From QAMX01 sp003149835 (GTDB taxonomy: Bacteria > Bacillota > Clostridia > Oscillospirales > QAMX01), in NCBI GenBank assembly GCA_959600635.1, contig CAUGMN010000003.1:7348-71347 (forward strand): a DNA stretch of 64,000 nt, in the 5' to 3' direction. The notes beneath the pieces were generated by a model, which had not been told where the DNA came from, did not search any database, and saw only the letters and a program-made list of their open reading frames with translations. This document shows positions 59,488 through 64,000 of this stretch, one piece after another; position 1 is the stretch's first letter; each line of letters begins with the position of its first letter. Both the position numbers and the translations under genes were made by a program.

Positions 59488-62400
59488 TCACAGCTCAAAC
59501 AGCGAGAACTGGCTGCTCGCAGGGATATCGCCGAAGGCGCCGGCCATGCGCAGCGCGTCGACCACGGCGAGAGAACAGTGCCGGCAGCGCGCCATAAACT
59601 CCTCGACGGAGGAAAACGGCTCTTTTTTTCGCTCCTCGGCGATCTCGGCGGCGGCGATGTCGCCGAGGCCGGGCACCGCGCGGAACGGCAGCCGCAGCGC
59701 GTTTTCTTCCTTATATATTTTGAAATACGCCGGCTCCGAGTCGTAGATATCGACGGGCAGGAAGTGGAAGCCGCGCAGATAGTATTCGTGCACGATTTCC
59801 AGCGTGCGCCGCAGCTCCTTGTCGTTCTGCGTCATTTTAAACGACGGGATCTGGTTGATCTCGGCGAGCTTGCGTTTGACGGCCTCGTCGCCGCCGAGCA
59901 TGGCCTCGCCGTCGAGCGCGACGGCCTTGATCGAGAAAAACGACCCGTAGTAGGCGAGCGGATGATAGACCTTGTACCAGGCGATGCGGATCGCCATGAG
60001 CACGTAGGCCGTCGCGTGCGCCTTGGGAAACAGGTAGCTGATCAGGTTACAGGAATCCAGATACCACTGCGGGACGCCGTGGGCGAGCATTTCCTTTTCC
60101 CATTCGGCGGTGAGCTTTTTGCCGTCGGGCTGGCGCTTGGGCTTTCTGACCTTTTCCATGATCGTAAACGCCAGCTTCGGCTCCATGCCGACGCTGATGA
60201 GGTAGTTCATGATATCGTCGCGGCAGCAGATGCACTCGGAGAGCTTCATGCCCTTTTCCTTGATGAGCATTTCGGCGTTGCCGAGCCAGACGTCGGTGCC
60301 GTGCGAGATGCCGGAAATGCGGATCAGGTCGGCGACGTTTCTCGGCTGCGTGTCGTCGAGCATGGCGCGGACGAAGCCGGTGCCGAATTCCGGGATGCCC
60401 AGAGCGCCGTTCTTGCCGGTGATCTCGTCGCCCTCGATGCCGAGCGGCTCTGGGGTCGTAAAGATGTCGAGCGCGCCGCGGTCGTCGAGCGGAATCTCGG
60501 TAAACGGGACGCCGGTGTTGTCTTCCAGATAGCGCAGCACAGTCGGGTCGTCCTTGCCCAGAAGGTCGAATTTGAGCAGGTTGGTGTCGATGGAATGGTA
60601 ATCGACATGGGTGATGACCGTGTCGGCGTCGGTTTTGTCGGCCGGATGACAGACCGGACAGAATTCATAGATCTCCTTGCCCTTGGGCACGACGATCAGG
60701 CCGCCGGGGTGCTGGCCGGTCGTGCGCTTGACGCCGACGCAGCCGGCGGCGAGGCGCGCTTCGTCGGTTTTGGTAAACTGTTTTCCGGTCTTTTCCTCAT
60801 AGCTCTTGACATAGCCGTAGGCCGTGGCCTGCGCGACGGTCGAAATCGTCCCGGCGCGGAAAACGTTCTGCTCGCCGAAGAGCTCGATGGTGTGTTTATG
60901 CGCCATCGCCTGATATTCGCTGGAAAAGTTCAAATCGATATCCGGGTCCTTGTCGCCGTCGAAGCCCAGAAAGGTCGCAAACGGGATCGCGTAGCCGTCC
61001 TTGACCATGCGCGTCCCGCATTTGGGACAGTCCTTGTCCTCCATATCCACGCCGCAGTCGTCGTATTCGGGGTGAAACTCCGAAAAGCGGCAGGATGGGC
61101 AGCGGTAGTGCGGCGGCAGCGCGTTGACCTCGGTGATGCCGGAGAAAAAGGCGACGATGCTCGAGCCGACCGAGCCCCGCGAGCCGACGACATAGCCGTT
61201 TTCCTCGCTGCGCGCAATCAGCTTCTGCGCGAACATGTACATGACGTCGAAGCCGTGGCCGATAATGGCGTCGAGCTCGCGCTGAACCAGGCTCTCGACG
61301 ATCTCCGGCAGCTCGTCGCCGTACATGGCGTGCGCGCGCGTCCACGTCAGATTGCGCAGCTCGTCGGCCGAGCCGGGCAGCTCGGGCGGGAAGAGCCCGT
61401 CGGGAAACGGCTTGATCGGCTCGCACTGGTCGGCGATCAGGTTGGTATTCTCAACGACGACCTCATAGGCCTTCTTCGGCCCCAGATAGTCGAACTCCGC
61501 GAGCATCTCGTCGGTCGTCCGCAGATAGAGCGGCGCCTGATCGTCGGCGTCGGGAAAGCCCTCGTTGGTCATGATGACGGCGCGGTAAACCGCGTCTTCT
61601 GCGTCGAGAAAATGCACGTCGCCGGTGGCGACGACGGGGATATGCAGCTCGTCGCCGAGCCTGACGATGGTGCGGTTAAAATTGATCAGGTCCTCATGGG
61701 TATATTTGACGACCTCGGTCTTTGATTTTTTATAGCCGCTCTTGGTGAGAAATTCGTTGTTTCCCAGCGGCTGAATTTCGAGAAAATCATAGTATTTGGC
61801 GATCTTTTTCAGTTCCTGATACGATTTTCCGTCCAGCATGGCGCGGAACAGCTCGCCCGCCTCGCAGGCGCTGCCGACGATCAGACCCTCGCGGTACTTG
61901 TCCAGCTCGTGCCGCGGCACAACCGGCTGCTTGCGGCGGTTCATGTATTTCAGGTGTCCGTAGGAGACGAGGCGGTAGAGGTTGACAAGCCCCGTCCTGT
62001 TTTTGGCCAGCAGGATGATGTGGCGCACCGGCAGCGTGCCGAGCCCCGAGCCGCCGTAAACGTTTTCGCGCCGCAGATCCGACATGCGCGCGTTGATTTC
62101 CGAGACGCGCTCCACGCCGAGCGCGCGCATGCGGCGGACAAATTCAATGAAGATCAGCGCCAGCACTCTGGTGTCCTCGGAGGCGCTGTGGTGCCGGAAT
62201 TTCGGCAGCTTCAAGCCCTCGGCGACGACGTTCAGCTTGTGGCGCGACAGCTCCGGCATCAGCGTCCTCGCCAGCTCCAGCGTGTCGATCGAGGTCATCT
62301 CCCACGGATTTCCGCTGTCGGCGCTGACCTTTTCGATAAACGAGGTATCGAACTGGGCGTTGTGCGCGACGACGACGCGGTCGCCGCAGAATTCGCGGAA

Positions 62401-63897
62401 CCTCGCCACGCCCTCGGCCTGCGAGACGGCGTCGGCCACGGTCGCGTCGGAAATGCCGGTCAGCTCGGTGATAAAGGCCGGGATGGGGCGGCCGGGGTTG
62501 GTATAGGTCTGAAACGTCTCGCAGATCTCGCCGTCGCGGACGAGCACGGCGGCGATCTCGGTGATGCCGTCGGTCTGCGGGTTTGTCCCCGTCGATTCGA
62601 TGTCAAAGCAGACGAACTCGCCGCTCAACGCCTCGTCCGCCGTTCCGCGCACAAAGGTGATGTCGTGCATGTCGTTGACGAAATAGCCCTCCATGCCGTA
62701 GAGAACCTTGATGCCCTTGGCGGTGTGCAGCGCTTCGGGGTAGCCCTGCGTGACGCCGTGGTCGGTGACGGCGACGGCGGTATGCCCCCACGCCATCGCG
62801 CGGGAGATCAGGTCATGGGCCGTGGAAACGCCGTCCATGCGGCTCATCGACGTGTGCATGTGCAGCTCGACGCGCTTTTTCTCGGCGTTGTCGGGGCGGA
62901 TCTTCTTCTTGGATATGTAGAGGTCGATGGGCTTCATCGTATAGTCTTCGTAAAACCGGTCGTATTCCATGTCGCCGCGCACGCGCAGATACGTTCCCAC
63001 GTCGACCTTTTGCAGCAGCAGCTCGGCGTCGGCCTTGGGCAGGATGCGCTTGATGCGCACCGCGCCCTTTTTGTCGGTGATGTCGAGGTTGATCACCACC
63101 GAGCGCCCCTCCTGGATTTCGCGCGTGTCGACGGCGAAGACTGCGCCCTCGGCGGCGATGCGGCCGTTCTGGTTCTGGATCTCGCTGAGCGCGATGCTCG
63201 CCTCGCCGAAGGGCTGGCCGATGAGAATATCGTCCTCGGGGATATCGGTCGGCGCAGGCGCGCGCGGGGTTCGGCGCTGCTGCGGCCGCTCGCGCTTCGG
63301 CTGCTGCGGAGCTGCGGCGGCGGGGGCGGGAGCCGGCGGCGGGGGCGGCGCGGCGCTGGCGGCCTCGGCGAGCAGCTTGGCCTCATAGTCCAGAAGCGCG
63401 CGGTCCGCCTCTGCCTGCGCGTCCGCGGCCACACAGACGACCTCGCGGCGGACGCCGAAGCGTTCGCCGATCTTTCGCGCCAGCCGCTCGGTACAGCCGA
63501 GCGAAGCGATGATGACCTCGGCGCCGCCCTCGGCGAGCAGCTTGACCTTGCCGCCTTCCTCGGTCACCGCGCAGCCGCTCAGCGCGCGCGCGCAGGCCGG
63601 CGAGTCGCAGGAAATCTCCTCGATCAGCTCGCGCACCGCGGCCGGAGAGTACTCCTCTGCGGGGTAGAGCGGCGTGACGGTGACCGACGCGCCGCCGTAT
63701 GCGCGGCCGACGCCCTCCGAGAGCTGGCGCAGCAGCTCGGCGTCGCAGTAGGTGTCGAAGCGGATGGTCAGGGCGATCTTTTTTTCCTCTTTATAGAGCT
63801 CCAACCGCTCGATCTGCGCGTTTTTGACCGCGGCGCGCAGCTCGTCGGTTTCCGGAACATATCTCGGCAGAGCGATCTGAAAAGCTCTGGTTGCCAT
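59488..63897 (-). CDS. polC: DNA polymerase III alpha subunit, Gram-positive type PolC
   Basis: 1469 residues, standard for PolC, the replicative polymerase of Firmicutes. An N-terminal domain with an Ala/Pro-rich linker (about 181-215) is followed by the OB-fold region, the PHP domain (KKRVELHMHTSMSRMDG near 342, VTDHG), and an inserted DEDDh proofreading exonuclease (FVCFDIESTGTNPQTD near 428, HNAQFDTSFI, HHSASEDTRVL). The polymerase core begins after the second PHP part. It includes a zinc-binding stretch (RCPSCRFSEFHPEYDDCGVDMEDKDCPKCG) and GSRGSVGSSIVAFFSGITEVN, with the catalytic Asp pair in DPDIDLNFS. GAAGGAG precedes ATG 63897. The gene upstream is outside the window. Confidence 0.98.
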   Translation of the reverse strand: MATRAFQIALPRYVPETDELRAAVKNAQIERLELYKEEKKIALTIRFDTYCDAELLRQLSEGVGRAYGGASVTVTPLYPAEEYSPAAVRELIEEISCDSPACARALSGCAVTEEGGKVKLLAEGGAEVIIASLGCTERLARKIGERFGVRREVVCVAADAQAEADRALLDYEAKLLAEAASAAPPPPPAPAPAAAAPQQPKRERPQQRRTPRAPAPTDIPEDDILIGQPFGEASIALSEIQNQNGRIAAEGAVFAVDTREIQEGRSVVINLDITDKKGAVRIKRILPKADAELLLQKVDVGTYLRVRGDMEYDRFYEDYTMKPIDLYISKKKIRPDNAEKKRVELHMHTSMSRMDGVSTAHDLISRAMAWGHTAVAVTDHGVTQGYPEALHTAKGIKVLYGMEGYFVNDMHDITFVRGTADEALSGEFVCFDIESTGTNPQTDGITEIAAVLVRDGEICETFQTYTNPGRPIPAFITELTGISDATVADAVSQAEGVARFREFCGDRVVVAHNAQFDTSFIEKVSADSGNPWEMTSIDTLELARTLMPELSRHKLNVVAEGLKLPKFRHHSASEDTRVLALIFIEFVRRMRALGVERVSEINARMSDLRRENVYGGSGLGTLPVRHIILLAKNRTGLVNLYRLVSYGHLKYMNRRKQPVVPRHELDKYREGLIVGSACEAGELFRAMLDGKSYQELKKIAKYYDFLEIQPLGNNEFLTKSGYKKSKTEVVKYTHEDLINFNRTIVRLGDELHIPVVATGDVHFLDAEDAVYRAVIMTNEGFPDADDQAPLYLRTTDEMLAEFDYLGPKKAYEVVVENTNLIADQCEPIKPFPDGLFPPELPGSADELRNLTWTRAHAMYGDELPEIVESLVQRELDAIIGHGFDVMYMFAQKLIARSEENGYVVGSRGSVGSSIVAFFSGITEVNALPPHYRCPSCRFSEFHPEYDDCGVDMEDKDCPKCGTRMVKDGYAIPFATFLGFDGDKDPDIDLNFSSEYQAMAHKHTIELFGEQNVFRAGTISTVAQATAYGYVKSYEEKTGKQFTKTDEARLAAGCVGVKRTTGQHPGGLIVVPKGKEIYEFCPVCHPADKTDADTVITHVDYHSIDTNLLKFDLLGKDDPTVLRYLEDNTGVPFTEIPLDDRGALDIFTTPEPLGIEGDEITGKNGALGIPEFGTGFVRAMLDDTQPRNVADLIRISGISHGTDVWLGNAEMLIKEKGMKLSECICCRDDIMNYLISVGMEPKLAFTIMEKVRKPKRQPDGKKLTAEWEKEMLAHGVPQWYLDSCNLISYLFPKAHATAYVLMAIRIAWYKVYHPLAYYGSFFSIKAVALDGEAMLGGDEAVKRKLAEINQIPSFKMTQNDKELRRTLEIVHEYYLRGFHFLPVDIYDSEPAYFKIYKEENALRLPFRAVPGLGDIAAAEIAEERKKEPFSSVEEFMARCRHCSLAVVDALRMAGAFGDIPASSQFSLFEL

Positions 63898-63923
63898 GGC
63901 GTTCTCCTTCTTTGGTAATCCGA

Positions 63924-64000
63924 TTAGGCGATTGTAAAACGATTACTTTCCCATTCAAATTCGAGCCCTCGCGCCGGCCAAACGAGCGCAGCGAGGGCGA
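63924..64000 (-). repeat. Dispersed 77-bp repeat, copy B
   Basis: Reading from the window edge on the minus strand, TCGCCCTCGCTGCGCTCG ... GAATGGGAAAG is identical over 55 bases to the copy at 21267. The following GTTTTACAATCGCCTAA differs slightly. It lies between the polC ribosome site and the window end and may extend beyond the window. Confidence 0.8.

Noticed and set aside
61909..63918. 669-codon frame opposite polC, and similar long frames opposite oppA (16777-18795) and purL (27742-29688)
   Set aside because: GC-rich codon usage opens the opposite strand. Products are low complexity and the real genes are unmistakable.
1..64000. tRNA or rRNA genes
   Set aside because: I scanned intergenic stretches for T-arm motifs and CCA-like ends and saw no candidate. 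Small RNAs cannot be excluded by eye.

Overview
The window is a GC-rich chromosomal segment of a low-copy Gram-positive type bacterium, most likely a gut-associated member of the Clostridia (Oscillospiraceae-like). The reasons are a Gram-positive PolC, an infC-rpmI-rplT operon with an attenuator leader, single-chain PurL, GalT of the clostridial type, SLH-domain and sortase-anchored surface proteins, consensus TTGACA/TATAAT promoters, and a DUF6809 protein. No genus can be named from this sequence. I see no rRNA, tRNA, IS transposase, integrase or CRISPR array.

Layout. 1-3.2 kb: end of an FtsX-like permease, a nucleotidyltransferase-like protein, a MATE exporter, then a 52-bp tandem repeat block with REP-like palindromes. 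3.2-10.7 kb: pyruvate kinase, a 1304-residue SLH/beta-helix surface protein behind a long leader, a flavoprotein and an HD protein. 10.9-18.7 kb: an oppABCDF oligopeptide operon in which OppC carries an extracellular seven-repeat RCC1-type propeller and OppF carries a large coiled-coil insert. 19-27 kb: nitroreductase, GH29 fucosidase, an RACo-like ferredoxin/ASKHA protein, a GH2 beta-mannosidase-like enzyme and two half-size TauE/SafE proteins. 27-31 kb: purL. 31.1-33.5 kb: a three-unit tandem array of XRE repressor, operator and DUF6809, with DUF6809 progressively deleted. 33.5-41 kb: a metallophosphoesterase, a possible ThyX-like protein, PHP proteins and galE-galT. 41.6-45 kb: an orphan sugar-type solute-binding lipoprotein and a sialidase.

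45-57.7 kb is a surface and attachment island, all on the minus strand: a BTAD (SARP-like) regulator with a possible degenerate GGDEF tail, a small unknown gene behind TGTAACG heptad repeats, a cyclic-di-GMP-I riboswitch, a 1354-residue VWA/MucBP-type adhesin with a sorting signal, a class B sortase, a type IV pilus-like cluster (PilC, four small pilin-like membrane proteins, PilT) and a transglutaminase lipoprotein. 57.8-64 kb holds the translation operon infC-rpmI-rplT (infC apparently starting at AUC) and polC.

Themes. Fucosidase, mannosidase, sialidase, galE/galT and the solute-binding lipoprotein suggest scavenging of host or dietary glycans, and the c-di-GMP-controlled island suggests surface attachment. 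The least expected items are the XRE/operator/DUF6809 array, in which the recognition helix and operator sequence diverge together while the rest of the repressor stays nearly identical, and the beta-propeller built into OppC. All calls come from reading sequence and translations. No database search was possible.
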